DNA of 64,000 bases from Gammaproteobacteria bacterium (GCA_016191205.1 JACPPB010000026.1:1-64000); one strand, 5' to 3'. Shown: positions 35,512 through 44,215, numbered from the stretch's first letter. Translations and numbers: made by a program. Notes: generated by a model not told the origin, from the letters alone.

Positions 35512-37245
35512 ATGCGGCTGATGCTGGCGCTGTTCCACAAGCACCGCTGGCGCACCATAACCATGCTGTTGGCGCTGTTGTTGTCCGGGCTCGCCGAGGG
35601 CGCCGGTATCTCGGCGCTGCTGCCGCTGCTCAATGTCGCCATCGCCGCGGACCGCGGCGCCGGCGCCGCGGTGACCCCGCCCGGCCAGTTCGAACAGATC
35701 GTCATTGATCTGCTGGCTTACCTGGGCATCGCCCCGACCATTGGCTCGCTGTTGCTCATCATCGTCGCCGGCGTCGCCCTCAAGAGTGTGCTGCTGCTGG
35801 TGGTGCTGCGCCAGGTGGGCTACACCGCGGCCCAGCTCGGCACCGAGCTGCGGCTCGACCTGCTGCGCGCGATCCTGCGCAGCCGCTGGGAGTACTTTCT
35901 TCACCAACCGATCGGCAAACTCACCAACGGCCTTGCCACCGAGGCGCAGCGCTCGTCCGATTCCTATGTGTACGGGGCGACCGCGGCCACCTTCATGATC
36001 AACGCGCTCATCTACGGCGCCATCGCCGTGGCGATCTCCTGGCAGGCGACATTGCTGAGCCTGATCGCCGGAATGCTGGTCATCGGCGCGTCACATTTCC
36101 TGGTGCGCGCGACGCGCCGTGCGGGCCGGCGCCAGACACTTCTGCTCTCCTCCCTGATGGCGCGCCTCACCGATACCCTGCAATCGGTCAAGCCGCTCAA
36201 GGCGATGGCGCGGGAACACCTGGCCGACACGGTCCTGGCGGGTGAGACCTATCGCCTCAATCGCGCGCTGGAACGCCAGGTATTCAGCAGCGCGCTGCTG
36301 AATTCGGTGCAGGATCTGCTGTTTGCCCTGTTCATCGCCCTGGGCATGTACATCGCGCTGGTGACTTTCAACGTCGAACTGAAGACCGTGCTGGTGCTGG
36401 CGATCACGCTGGGACGAGGCTTCGGATCCCTCGGCAAGGTGCAGAAGCAGTATCAGAAGCTGGCCCAAGGCGAGAGTGCGTACTGGTCGCTGCAGGGGTC
36501 GATCGACGCCGCCACCGCCGCTGCGGAGCATCTGGGCGACGGCCGCGCGCCCAGCCTGGAACAGGGCATCCGCGTCGAACATCTATCCTTCAGCTATGAC
36601 CAGCGGCAAGTGTTCGAGGATCTGTCCCTGGAGTTCCCGGCGCGGACTCTGACCGCCCTGATCGGCCCCTCGGGCGCCGGCAAGACCACGATCATCGACC
36701 TCGCCATCGGCCTGGTACGCCCCTCGGCGGGGGAGATTTTTGTCGACGGTATCGCGATGGGCGAACTGGACCTGCGCGCCTGGCGCAGCCTGATCGGTTA
36801 CGTGCCCCAGGACACCGTGCTCTTGCACGACAGCGTGCTGCACAACGTCACGCTGGGCGACACCGCGCTCACGCCCGCCGACGCGGAAAACGCCCTGCGC
36901 GCCGCCGGCATCTGGGATTTCGTCGCCGCGCTGCCGGAAGGCATGAACACGCTGGTCGGGGAGCGCGGCGGCAAATTGTCCGGGGGTCAACGCCAGCGGG
37001 TCGCCATCGCGCGCGCGCTGGTCAACAAACCGCGCCTGCTGATCCTGGACGAGGCAACCAGCGCGCTCGATCCCGTCAGCGAGCGGGAAATCTGCCAGAC
37101 CCTGGTCGGCCTCAAGAACGATCTGACCATTCTGGCGATCTCCCACGACAGTGCCCTGGTGGACATTGCCGACCGGGTCTACGAACTGGCGCGCGGCCAA
37201 GCCCGGTTGCTGGAGCCGCAGCGCTCAACCGTCCAGATCAAATAA
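35512..37245 (+). CDS. ABC exporter, fused permease and ATPase (MsbA-like)
   Basis: A 577-residue half-transporter with about six membrane helices then an ATPase domain. GPSGAGKTTIIDLAIGL is Walker A, KLSGGQRQRVAIARALV the signature and LLILDEATSALD Walker B, followed by the H-loop AISHDSAL. The start at 35512 gives GLAEGAGISALLPLLN, a common start of lipid and glycolipid exporters. GGAG lies about 10 bases upstream. Its 3' end overlaps the convergent ELM1-family gene by 21 bases. In this cluster it probably flips a lipid across the inner membrane. Confidence 0.9.
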   Translation: MRLMLALFHKHRWRTITMLLALLLSGLAEGAGISALLPLLNVAIAADRGAGAAVTPPGQFEQIVIDLLAYLGIAPTIGSLLLIIVAGVALKSVLLLVVLRQVGYTAAQLGTELRLDLLRAILRSRWEYFLHQPIGKLTNGLATEAQRSSDSYVYGATAATFMINALIYGAIAVAISWQATLLSLIAGMLVIGASHFLVRATRRAGRRQTLLLSSLMARLTDTLQSVKPLKAMAREHLADTVLAGETYRLNRALERQVFSSALLNSVQDLLFALFIALGMYIALVTFNVELKTVLVLAITLGRGFGSLGKVQKQYQKLAQGESAYWSLQGSIDAATAAAEHLGDGRAPSLEQGIRVEHLSFSYDQRQVFEDLSLEFPARTLTALIGPSGAGKTTIIDLAIGLVRPSAGEIFVDGIAMGELDLRAWRSLIGYVPQDTVLLHDSVLHNVTLGDTALTPADAENALRAAGIWDFVAALPEGMNTLVGERGGKLSGGQRQRVAIARALVNKPRLLILDEATSALDPVSEREICQTLVGLKNDLTILAISHDSALVDIADRVYELARGQARLLEPQRSTVQIK

Positions 37246-38451
37246 CGCCCGCACCCGGGCCACCGCGCGCGCCACATCCCCGCCGGCATCACTCTGCCAG
37301 TGGGGCTCCGGATCGCCCAGCCAGACCGCACGGCCGCTCGCCACCAACTGCCGGTGGATCAGAGTGATGTCGCGGGACAGACGCTGCCAGCCCCAGCGCA
37401 TCAGGGCGCGGTACAGCAGCCCGCTCAGGCGAAAGTCATTCCCGTCGGGATCAGCGCGCACATCGGCGCCCGCACCACCACAACCGGCACGCATGCTGTG
37501 ACGTCCAGTGCCCAGGTCGAAGAGGTACAGTGGCTTTCCGGTCGCGCAGGCTTCCGACAGCATGGAAACGCTGTCGGCAGTGACGACAAACGCGTCCGCC
37601 AGCGCCAGATAACCGAAATAGGGATTGGTGGCAGCATCCGGTTGCCAGGCATAAAAATGCGTGGGCACGCCCAGATCCCCGGCAAACACCCGGGTCGCCG
37701 CGTCCGCCGTGCGCGGGCTGGTGGTGATCAGCAGGGAACCGCCGCGCTGGCGGGCCAGCGCCGTCGCGGCGTCAGCCAGCCGGCGCGCGGCTTTCGCGCC
37801 GAGCGTGAAGGGGCCGCTGTCGCCGCCCAGGATCACGGCGATGCGCGGCGCCGGCAGTTGTGCCAGCGCGTCCCGCCAGCGCGCGGCCGCCTCGCGCAGG
37901 CGGGAGGCCTGGACCCCGTGCAGGGGCAGGTCGTTGTGCAGCACATTGGCACGCCGGGGCAGCCGGTACTGCGGCGTGGTGATGACCAGATCAAAGCGTG
38001 CCGGATCGGCCCAGGGGCGGCCGACATGGACGATCCGGCAGCGCCCGCCGGACTGCCTGCGGATCCATCGGCCCACGGGTTCGTTGCGCATGCCCGCCGA
38101 AATCACCAGATCCGGCCAGGGCGCCGCCAGCGCAGCGGAGCGGCGCCGGTCGATACCCCGCAGCGAGCTGCCGCGCAGCAGATTGGTGCCAAACGCCAGG
38201 GTCCGATAATGCAGATGCTTGGTCTCGAAGGGCCAGTCCAGCGCCTCAGCCAGCGCCAGCACCTGCTGTTGCTCGCCTGTGCGGTAGGGTTCCAGCAGCC
38301 ATACCCGGGGTGTTGCGGAAGTCTTCCGGGACAGGTTGGTCGGGGATGCTGAAGTGGTAATGGTGAGGGCCTGCGGGTATATTGGCGCGGCGCAATGTAG
38401 CCCACCGCCCCGCCCCTCACAAGTTGCTCTCAGCCTGACGCCCCAGCCCAT
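37225..38451 (-). CDS. ELM1-family (COG3660) protein, copy 3
   Basis: A 408-residue frame whose conserved part begins near residue 48 (RVWLLEPYRTGEQQQVLALA); it goes on with PDLVISAGMRNEPVGRWI, VHVGRPWADPARFDLVITTPQY and ADAFVVTADSVSMLSEA. By eye it is closest to copy 1. The only ATG is at 38451, sharing bases with the divergent ACP start; the first 45 residues look unlike the family, so the true start may be a non-standard codon or the N-terminus a later extension. Its 3' end overlaps the ABC exporter. Confidence 0.8.
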   Translation of the reverse strand: MGWGVRLRATCEGRGGGLHCAAPIYPQALTITTSASPTNLSRKTSATPRVWLLEPYRTGEQQQVLALAEALDWPFETKHLHYRTLAFGTNLLRGSSLRGIDRRRSAALAAPWPDLVISAGMRNEPVGRWIRRQSGGRCRIVHVGRPWADPARFDLVITTPQYRLPRRANVLHNDLPLHGVQASRLREAAARWRDALAQLPAPRIAVILGGDSGPFTLGAKAARRLADAATALARQRGGSLLITTSPRTADAATRVFAGDLGVPTHFYAWQPDAATNPYFGYLALADAFVVTADSVSMLSEACATGKPLYLFDLGTGRHSMRAGCGGAGADVRADPDGNDFRLSGLLYRALMRWGWQRLSRDITLIHRQLVASGRAVWLGDPEPHWQSDAGGDVARAVARVRALFDLDG

Positions 38452-38695
38452 GCCCGATTACAACAGCTACGTCCAATTCATCTGCAATCTGCTCCAGACC
38501 CAGCAAAAAAGTGCGTCCAGGCCCTTGAGCGAGTCGACCGATCTGATCGCCGATGTCGGCCTCAGTTCACTCCAGGTAATGGAACTGATCGAAAAGCTGG
38601 AGGATCACTTCGATCTCTCCATCCCGCTCAATATCCTGCCCAACATCACCACCATCGGCGACCTGGCGACTCAGTTACACAGCTTGAAGCACTGA
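38450..38695 (+). CDS. Acyl carrier protein
   Basis: An 81-residue ACP. The phosphopantetheine site reads ADVGLSSLQVMELIEKLE, with the second Ser as attachment point (the usual DSL is SSL). The four-helix plan and the acidic helix II are normal. The ATG at 38450 overlaps the ATG of the divergent ELM1-family gene by two bases. It lies 138 bases before the serine palmitoyltransferase-like gene, as the dedicated ACP does in the sphingolipid loci of Caulobacter and relatives, so it probably supplies acyl-ACP. Confidence 0.88.
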   Translation: MPDYNSYVQFICNLLQTQQKSASRPLSESTDLIADVGLSSLQVMELIEKLEDHFDLSIPLNILPNITTIGDLATQLHSLKH

Positions 38696-38833
38696 CGCAA
38701 CGCCGGCCCTCGCCGTCCGGGTTCCGGACTACAATGCAGGCCGAGGTGCCGGCCAGGTCGCGGCGCTGTTAGTACTGTCGGACACGCTCCGTCTTGTCTC
38801 TGAATCACACAGCAGATTTTTCGAGGAGTCCTG

Positions 38834-40018
38834 ATGCTGCTGGATAAATTCGAACCCATGTCCCGGGTGCAGGCCGAACTGGCCGCCCTCGGCATCAAGC
38901 CCTTCGGGGCGGTCACCGAACAGTTGCTGTCCGCCACCGAAGGCGTCGTCGAGGGCCGCCGGGTGATCCTGGCCGGCACCAATAATTATCTCGGCCTGTC
39001 CTTCGATCCCCGCTGCATCGCGGCGGCGCAGGCCGCTGCGGCGCGCTGGGGCACCGGCACCACGGGTTCGCGGATGGCGAACGGCACCTTCGCCGAACAT
39101 CTCGCCCTGGAAGCCGAACTGGCCGACCTCTATCGGGTGCCCCACGCCATGGTGTTCACCACCGGCTACGCCGCCACCCAAGGCATGTGCGCCACCCTCG
39201 CCGGCCCCGGTGACGTGATCCTGCTCGATGCGGACAGTCACGCCAGCATCTACGGCGGCGCCCAGTTGAGTGGCGCCGAAGTGATCCGCTTCAAGCACAG
39301 CGACCCCGCCGACCTGGAGAAACGCCTGCGCCGCCTGGGCGAACGCGTCGCCAACACGCTCATCGTGGTCGAGGGTATCTACAGCATGCTGGGTGACACC
39401 GCGCCGATGCGCGAGATCGCCGCGATCAAACAGGAATACGGCGGCCTGCTGCTGGTGGACGAGGCCCACTCCCTGGGCGTGCTGGGCGACCAGGGCGAAG
39501 GCGCCGCCGTGGCGGCGGGCGTCGGCGCCGCCGTGGACTTCTTCGTCGGCACCTTCAGCAAAAGCCTGGGCGCCACCGGCGGCTTTTGCGCAACCCCGCA
39601 CGCCGAACTTGAAGCGATCCGTTTTTCGACGCGCGCCTACATTTTCACCGCCTCCGCTTCGCCCTCGGTGGTGGCTTCGACGCGCGCGGCGCTGGCCATC
39701 ATGCGCGCTGAACCCGAACTGCGCACACGCCTCTGGGACAACGCCCGGCAACTCTACGACGGGCTCAAGGCGCTGGGTTTTCGGGTCGGCCCCAACCCGA
39801 GTCCGGTGATCGCCGTGACCCTCACGGATCGCGACCAGGCCTTCGCCTGGTGGCGCCGACTGCTGGAGGCCGGCGTCTATGTGAACATGGTGGTGCCGCC
39901 GGCATCGCCCAGTGGCGACAGCCTGCTGCGCTGCAGCATCAGCGCCGCCCACAGCCGCGCGCAGATCGAGCAGATGCTGGCGGCCTTCGCCGCGCTGCGC
40001 ACGGACGCCGCCGGCTGA
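38834..40018 (+). CDS. Alpha-oxoamine synthase, probable serine palmitoyltransferase
   Basis: A 394-residue PLP enzyme of the BioF/KBL/HemA/Spt family. NYLGLSFDP near residue 52, TTGSRMANGT near 76, LLDADSHASIYGG near 132, LVDEAHSLGVLG near 215 and the PLP lysine K243 in TFSKSLGATGG are all present. BioF and KBL usually sit with biotin or threonine genes; here the neighbours are an ACP and a ceramide-synthase-like GNAT, so serine palmitoyltransferase (acyl thioester plus serine to 3-oxosphinganine) is the best guess. GAGG precedes the ATG. Stop and next start overlap as TGATG. Confidence 0.8.
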   Translation: MLLDKFEPMSRVQAELAALGIKPFGAVTEQLLSATEGVVEGRRVILAGTNNYLGLSFDPRCIAAAQAAAARWGTGTTGSRMANGTFAEHLALEAELADLYRVPHAMVFTTGYAATQGMCATLAGPGDVILLDADSHASIYGGAQLSGAEVIRFKHSDPADLEKRLRRLGERVANTLIVVEGIYSMLGDTAPMREIAAIKQEYGGLLLVDEAHSLGVLGDQGEGAAVAAGVGAAVDFFVGTFSKSLGATGGFCATPHAELEAIRFSTRAYIFTASASPSVVASTRAALAIMRAEPELRTRLWDNARQLYDGLKALGFRVGPNPSPVIAVTLTDRDQAFAWWRRLLEAGVYVNMVVPPASPSGDSLLRCSISAAHSRAQIEQMLAAFAALRTDAAG

Positions 40019-40959
40019 TGGCGAACCCTGCGCCGCGGCCACTGACGGAAAGTCCGGCGGCGGGTGCGGCAGTGTTCACCTTTGCGCATCTGTCCGACCC
40101 ACACCTCAGCACTCCCGCTCCGCTGCCGCCCCGCGACTGGTGCGGCAAGCGCGCGCTCGGCTATCTGTCCTGGTACCGCAAGCGGCGCTTCGAACACCGT
40201 GCCGAAGTACTGGCAGCCTTGCAGCGGGATCTCGAGCAGACGCGTCCCGACCATCTGGTGATCACCGGCGATCTCACCCACATCGGCCAGCCGCAAGAGT
40301 TCGCCCAGGCGCGCCGCTGGCTGGAAACGCTGGGGCCGCCAGAGCGGGTGAGCCTGGTGCCCGGCAACCACGACAGCACGGTCGCCGCTCCCTGGAGCGA
40401 GACCTATGCGCAGTGGGAATCCTATCTGGCGACCGACAGTGACGCTGACGGCACGGCGCTGTTCCCGAGCCTGCGGATCCGCGATGGCGTCGCCCTGATC
40501 GGACTCTCCACCGCGGTGCCGTCGCCGCCCCTGCTGGCCGTCGGACGACTGGGCACCAAACAACTGGCGCGCCTCGCCGAGGTGCTGACGGAGACCGGCG
40601 GCCAGGGATTGTTCCGGGTCATCTATCTCCACCACGCGCCCGTCCCGGGTCAGGACAAGTGGCGCAAGCGCCTCGTGGATGCACCCGCACTCGCCGCCGT
40701 CGTCGCCCGCTGCGGCGCGGAATTGCTGCTCCACGGCCACAATCACCGCACCCGGGAATATCAGCTGGCAACCGGCGGACGCCCGGCCCCGGTATTCGGC
40801 GCGGCCTCAGCCTCGGCGCTGGGCGCGCACGGCGAGGCCGGCGGCTACTGCCTCTACCGGATAGGGCGGGAACACGGAGTTTGGCAACTGGCACTGGAGC
40901 GGCGCCGCTATGATCAAAGCAGCGACAGTTTTATAGCCGCGGACCATCGACGTCTGTAA
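40018..40959 (+). CDS. Metallophosphoesterase
   Basis: A 313-residue calcineurin-like phosphoesterase. All blocks are visible: AHLSDPHLS (D-x-H), VITGDLTHIG, VPGNHDSTVA, YLHHAPVPG and LLHGHNHRTRE. It uses two metal ions to cleave phosphomono- or diesters. Its ATG overlaps the stop of the oxoamine synthase (TGATG), so the two are translationally coupled. A role in trimming a phosphorylated lipid or nucleotide intermediate is plausible but unproven. No signal peptide is seen. Confidence 0.88.
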   Translation: MANPAPRPLTESPAAGAAVFTFAHLSDPHLSTPAPLPPRDWCGKRALGYLSWYRKRRFEHRAEVLAALQRDLEQTRPDHLVITGDLTHIGQPQEFAQARRWLETLGPPERVSLVPGNHDSTVAAPWSETYAQWESYLATDSDADGTALFPSLRIRDGVALIGLSTAVPSPPLLAVGRLGTKQLARLAEVLTETGGQGLFRVIYLHHAPVPGQDKWRKRLVDAPALAAVVARCGAELLLHGHNHRTREYQLATGGRPAPVFGAASASALGAHGEAGGYCLYRIGREHGVWQLALERRRYDQSSDSFIAADHRRL

Positions 40960-40968
40960 CCAAAGCGA

Positions 40969-41781
40969 TCAGGACTTCCGCGCCGCCGCGACGCCCGCCT
41001 GCACCAGCTCATAATCCGACAGGGTATCGACGTCCACGGCGGCGTGGGCGTAAGGCAGAATCACCGCCCGGATGCGGATATCGAGACGCCGCGACAGCCG
41101 CGCCAGTGCCTCATCCAGCGGCAACCATCCCAGCCGGTAGCGGATCACGGCGCGCCAGCCCAGCAGGCCAATCAGGCGCAGGGGCTTTTTGCGCTGGTTT
41201 TCGATCTGACGCCAGAACGCCGCGATCTCGCGGCCCCGGGGCGTCAGAAAGGCGAACAGATTGCAGCCGCAGAAATCGCCATCGCGAAACCGCAACACGG
41301 TTTTTTTCATGTCCGGAAACGCTTCGCGCACCAGCTCGTAGCGGGCCAGCCCCAGCGTCACGTCGGCGTCCCGTTCCAGACTCGCGCTGCAGAACGTATC
41401 GACGATCTCCCCGGTGAGCAGTGGATGATCGGCGGTGGTCAGCAGCACCGGGCGATCCGCCGGCAACATCGCCATCGCGGTACAGGCACTGGTACTGGGC
41501 GTCGCTTCGGGCGGACACCAGCCGAGGCTGCCCTGATCGACGGCATCGGCGAGCGGCCGGCTGGTGCGCAGATCGGCGTCGGACGGGCCGGCCAGCGTCA
41601 CCCCCGACACGCGCCGGGCCGTGGCCAGCGCGGCCAGCACGCGCCGCACCATGGGCACGCCGTCGATCTCGATCAGGGCCTTGCAACTGACGCCGGAATG
41701 ATCGCGCAATTCATCGCTGGCACTGCGGTCGCCGGCAAGTACGATGGCCGCAAAGACGGCGTCTGACACTTCTTTCAGCAT
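40969..41781 (-). CDS. MobA-like nucleotidyltransferase
   Basis: A 270-residue GT-A-fold protein. FAAIVLAGDRSASDELRDHSG with the later CKALIEIDGVPMVRRVLAAL is the NTP-binding start of MobA/IspD-like transferases, and PVLLTTADHPLLTGEIVD carries the metal-binding Asp. It may activate an alcohol or head group as a CDP or UDP derivative. Nucleotidyltransferases of this kind occur in bacterial sphingolipid loci. It follows the GNAT-like gene by 7 bases and converges on the metallophosphoesterase. Confidence 0.8.
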   Translation of the reverse strand: MLKEVSDAVFAAIVLAGDRSASDELRDHSGVSCKALIEIDGVPMVRRVLAALATARRVSGVTLAGPSDADLRTSRPLADAVDQGSLGWCPPEATPSTSACTAMAMLPADRPVLLTTADHPLLTGEIVDTFCSASLERDADVTLGLARYELVREAFPDMKKTVLRFRDGDFCGCNLFAFLTPRGREIAAFWRQIENQRKKPLRLIGLLGWRAVIRYRLGWLPLDEALARLSRRLDIRIRAVILPYAHAAVDVDTLSDYELVQAGVAAARKS

Positions 41782-41788
41782 GGGAGAA

Positions 41789-42931
41789 CTACAACCATTT
41801 GCGGTAGATCCGGTAGCGTTTGTAGGCGGTGCCGCCGATGGTTTCGATGATGTTGCGCATGCCGGAATTGCCTTCCAGGATCCAGCTCAGTTCGACATCG
41901 ACGATACCGCGCTGCGCCAGGCGGCCACGCACCGCATCGGTCACCATGAACGCGAGCGTCGGCCCCAGGCGCGTGTTGTGGTATTCGCGGCGCACGCCCA
42001 GCAAGGGCACCCGACCGCTGCGCACGCCACTCACTTTGAGGCGCCACACCAGCTTTGCCCAGCCCAGGGGCAACAGGCGCCCGCGCAGATCCCGCGCCGC
42101 CTCGTTCACATTGGGCAGCGCGACGACAAAAGCGACCGGGCGCCCGTCGATTTCGGCAATCTGCACATAGTTCTCGGGAATCAGCGCCGCCATGACCTTG
42201 CCGAGTTCGGTGAACTCGGCTGACGTAAAGGGCACGAAGCCCCAGTTGCCGGCCCAGGCGTCGTTGAAAATATCCCGCAGGATTTCCAGTTCGGCGGCCA
42301 GCTCACGGCGCCGCAGCGTGCGCATCCGCACCTCGCGCGCGGCCCGCTCGGCGAGTTTCATCATCACCGGGGGCGGCACGAAACCGGATTTCAGGGTATA
42401 GGCGAACAGATCCTGGGCCTTCTCGTAACCCTGCTCTTCCACCCGCCCGGGGTAACAGGGCCGACCGTGACTCATCATCACACAGGGCGGCGTGTCGAAC
42501 CCTTCGACCAGCAGACCGGCTTCCTCGTTGATCGACAGGTTGAACGGACCCCGGACTTCCGTGCAGCCTCGCTCGCGCAGCCAGGCTTCCGCCGCGCCGA
42601 ACAAAGCGGCGAACACCTCGGGATCGTCCTCGGCTTCGAGCATCCCGAAGGAGCCCGCCCGATTGCCCTGGGTTTCCTGCTGCAGACGGTCGATCTGGGC
42701 GGTGATGCGCCCCACCGGGTGGCCACCGCGGCGCGCTACCCAGGCCCTGACTTCGGCGTGTTCGAACAGGGGATTGTTGCCGAACACCCGCATCCGCTCC
42801 TCGAAGCGCAGCGGCGCGATCCAGTGGGGATCGTCCCGATACAGCGCCGCCGCCAGACCGAGAAATTCGCGCCGATCGGCCCGGTTGGACACCGGGGAAA
42901 TGCTGAGGACAGTCTGGTCGACTTTGGCCAT
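41789..42931 (-). CDS. GNAT-fold N-acyltransferase, probable bacterial ceramide synthase
   Basis: A 380-residue protein with a GNAT-like plan: YRDDPHWIAPLRFEERMRVF at the start, VGRITAQIDRLQQE, GPFNLSINEEAGLLVEGFD, and a C-terminus WILEGNSGMRNIIETIGG followed by YKRYRIYRKWL. I recognise this as the conserved family that includes the ceramide synthase found in Caulobacter (bCerS), which N-acylates the long-chain base. The ATG at 42931 starts the conserved part; the longer ORF runs through the tRNA gene. It is the first gene of the pair with the nucleotidyltransferase. Confidence 0.65.
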   Translation of the reverse strand: MAKVDQTVLSISPVSNRADRREFLGLAAALYRDDPHWIAPLRFEERMRVFGNNPLFEHAEVRAWVARRGGHPVGRITAQIDRLQQETQGNRAGSFGMLEAEDDPEVFAALFGAAEAWLRERGCTEVRGPFNLSINEEAGLLVEGFDTPPCVMMSHGRPCYPGRVEEQGYEKAQDLFAYTLKSGFVPPPVMMKLAERAAREVRMRTLRRRELAAELEILRDIFNDAWAGNWGFVPFTSAEFTELGKVMAALIPENYVQIAEIDGRPVAFVVALPNVNEAARDLRGRLLPLGWAKLVWRLKVSGVRSGRVPLLGVRREYHNTRLGPTLAFMVTDAVRGRLAQRGIVDVELSWILEGNSGMRNIIETIGGTAYKRYRIYRKWL

Positions 42932-43102
42932 GGCAGGGTCTATTGCCGGTAGGTTTGGACGCTGTGCAACGGGGTTTGGCGGCACCATCCGCGCTGGGCC
43001 GGCACTATAGCAGAGGCACAACGCCTGCTGACCGCCGGCAAGGGCGCCGAACCCGCGGCGGGGTTCAGAACACGGGATTTTCGGGACAACCGGCTTTCCC
43101 GC

Positions 43103-43131
43103 ACAATTGCTTGACCGGGGCAAGCGATTGT
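43103..43131. repeat. Hairpin downstream of tRNA-Cys
   Basis: ACAATTGCTTG and CAAGCGATTGT pair with one G-T wobble around a 7-base loop. It lies 67 bases past the 3' end of tRNA-Cys. No T-run follows, so a processing or termination role is uncertain. Confidence 0.5.
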
Positions 43132-43140
43132 CCGGGGGCA

Positions 43141-43192
43141 CTGTTCTTCGGGACTGTTCTTCAGGACTGTTCTTCGGGGCTGTTCTGCGGGA
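43141..43192. repeat. Four tandem copies of a 13-base unit
   Basis: CTGTTCTTCGGGA, CTGTTCTTCAGGA, CTGTTCTTCGGGG and CTGTTCTGCGGGA follow head to tail, ending 5 bases before the tRNA-Cys 3' end. The tract is a candidate variable-number repeat. No gene reads it. Confidence 0.9.
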
Positions 43193-43197
43193 AAGAA

Positions 43198-43271
43198 TGG
43201 AGGCTGGAGTCGGAATCGAACCGGCGTACGCGGAGTTGCAGTCCGCTACATGACCACTCTGCCATCCAGCC
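43198..43271 (-). tRNA. tRNA-Cys (GCA)
   Basis: The minus strand starts GGCTGGATGGCAGAGTGG and ends CTCCAGCCTCCA; the acceptor arms GGCTGGA and TCCAGCC pair. The anticodon loop ACTGCAACT has anticodon GCA. The T-loop GGTTCGATTCC is normal and the CCA end is encoded. The total is 74 bases. A TAGAAT -10-like box lies at 43285-43290 upstream. Confidence 0.96.
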
Positions 43272-43561
43272 AAGAGCGGGACGCATTCTAACCGAGACCC
43301 ACGCCCGATGACATACTTGCCGGCGGGCTGCCTTCGCAAAAAAACGTCAACCTATCGATCAGTGGGCGTGGTCTGCACGACCTCGGTCCTTGCGGACGGT
43401 TGGCGGGGCAGTAAAGGATCTGCCGTCCGACCGGCACCACCCGGCTCTCAGCCCGACCCGGGCCGCCCGCCACTCCGCCTCTCCCATTTGCCAGTCGGAC
43501 CACAGTTTCCAGCGACGAGAGTGGCTATACTTGGGTCCGCAGGAATCAGGGAGCCCGCGTC
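43272..43561. other. Intergenic region between tRNA-Cys and the DUF4124 gene
   Basis: About 290 bases with no convincing gene. It should hold the tRNA-Cys promoter (minus) and that of the DUF4124 gene (plus). ORFs listed here are shadows with skewed composition. Confidence 0.5.
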
Positions 43562-44053
43562 ATGGCACTACCGATCAAAGCTTGGTTTGGCATCTCATTG
43601 GCACTGGCGCTCGCCGCGCCACTCGCCGCCGCGGAGACCGTCTACAAATGGGTTGACGAACACGGTGTCACCCAGTTCTCGGCGCTGCCTCCCGCGGGCC
43701 GGACCGCGGAGAAGCTCAAGGTCGAAGCCCCGGAAGCGGCGCCAAGCGCCGCCACGGATACCAAGTCCGCCGCGGCCGACGACGGTCGTCCCAAGGACAT
43801 CACCAAGGGCGTCGCGAATCCGAGCGCAGCGGATCTCGCCCAGGAGGAAAAAAAGCGCGCCGAAAATTGCGCTACGGCCAAACGCAACCTGGAATCCCTC
43901 AATACCCGGGCTCACGTCCGCATCAAGGATGAGAACAGCGGTGAAGACCGTTATCTGACCCCCGAAGAACACGAGAAGTGGACCAAGGACTCAGCGCTGC
44001 GCGTGGACGAATACTGCAAGCCCGCCGCCCGTGCAGCGCCACCCAAACATTAG
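43562..44053 (+). CDS. DUF4124 domain protein, exported
   Basis: A 163-residue protein: signal peptide IKAWFGISLALALAAPLAAA, then the DUF4124 core ETVYKWVDEHGVTQFSALPP, a low-complexity Ala/Glu/Pro/Lys middle and a charged C-terminal segment with RYLTPEEHEKWTKDS. The family is common in gammaproteobacteria, often as periplasmic proteins of unknown function. Its TAG stop is also the first base triplet of the inverted-repeat element at 44051. Confidence 0.85.
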   Translation: MALPIKAWFGISLALALAAPLAAAETVYKWVDEHGVTQFSALPPAGRTAEKLKVEAPEAAPSAATDTKSAAADDGRPKDITKGVANPSAADLAQEEKKRAENCATAKRNLESLNTRAHVRIKDENSGEDRYLTPEEHEKWTKDSALRVDEYCKPAARAAPPKH

Positions 44054-44197
44054 CAGGTTGCTGAAAAACTGTTGCGGGCACCATCTGCTTCGTTGCGCGG
44101 TGCTCGCTCCCTCACCTATCGACTTGATAGGTCTCGATCGCTGCGCTCCGTGCGCCTCGCATCTGGCCCCCTCGCGACGTTTTTCAGCAACCTGTTA
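44051..44197. repeat. 147-base inverted-repeat element (MITE-like)
   Basis: The ends TAGCAGGTTGCTGAAAAAC and GTTTTTCAGCAACCTGTTA match at 18 of 19 positions in inverted orientation. Inside is a second palindrome, CTATCGACTTGATAG. The element has no coding capacity, lies between two genes and supplies the stop codon of the DUF4124 gene. It resembles dispersed miniature palindromic elements, but only one copy is in the window. Confidence 0.8.
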
Positions 44198-44215
44198 GCG
44201 GGTAACAGCGGCTGA

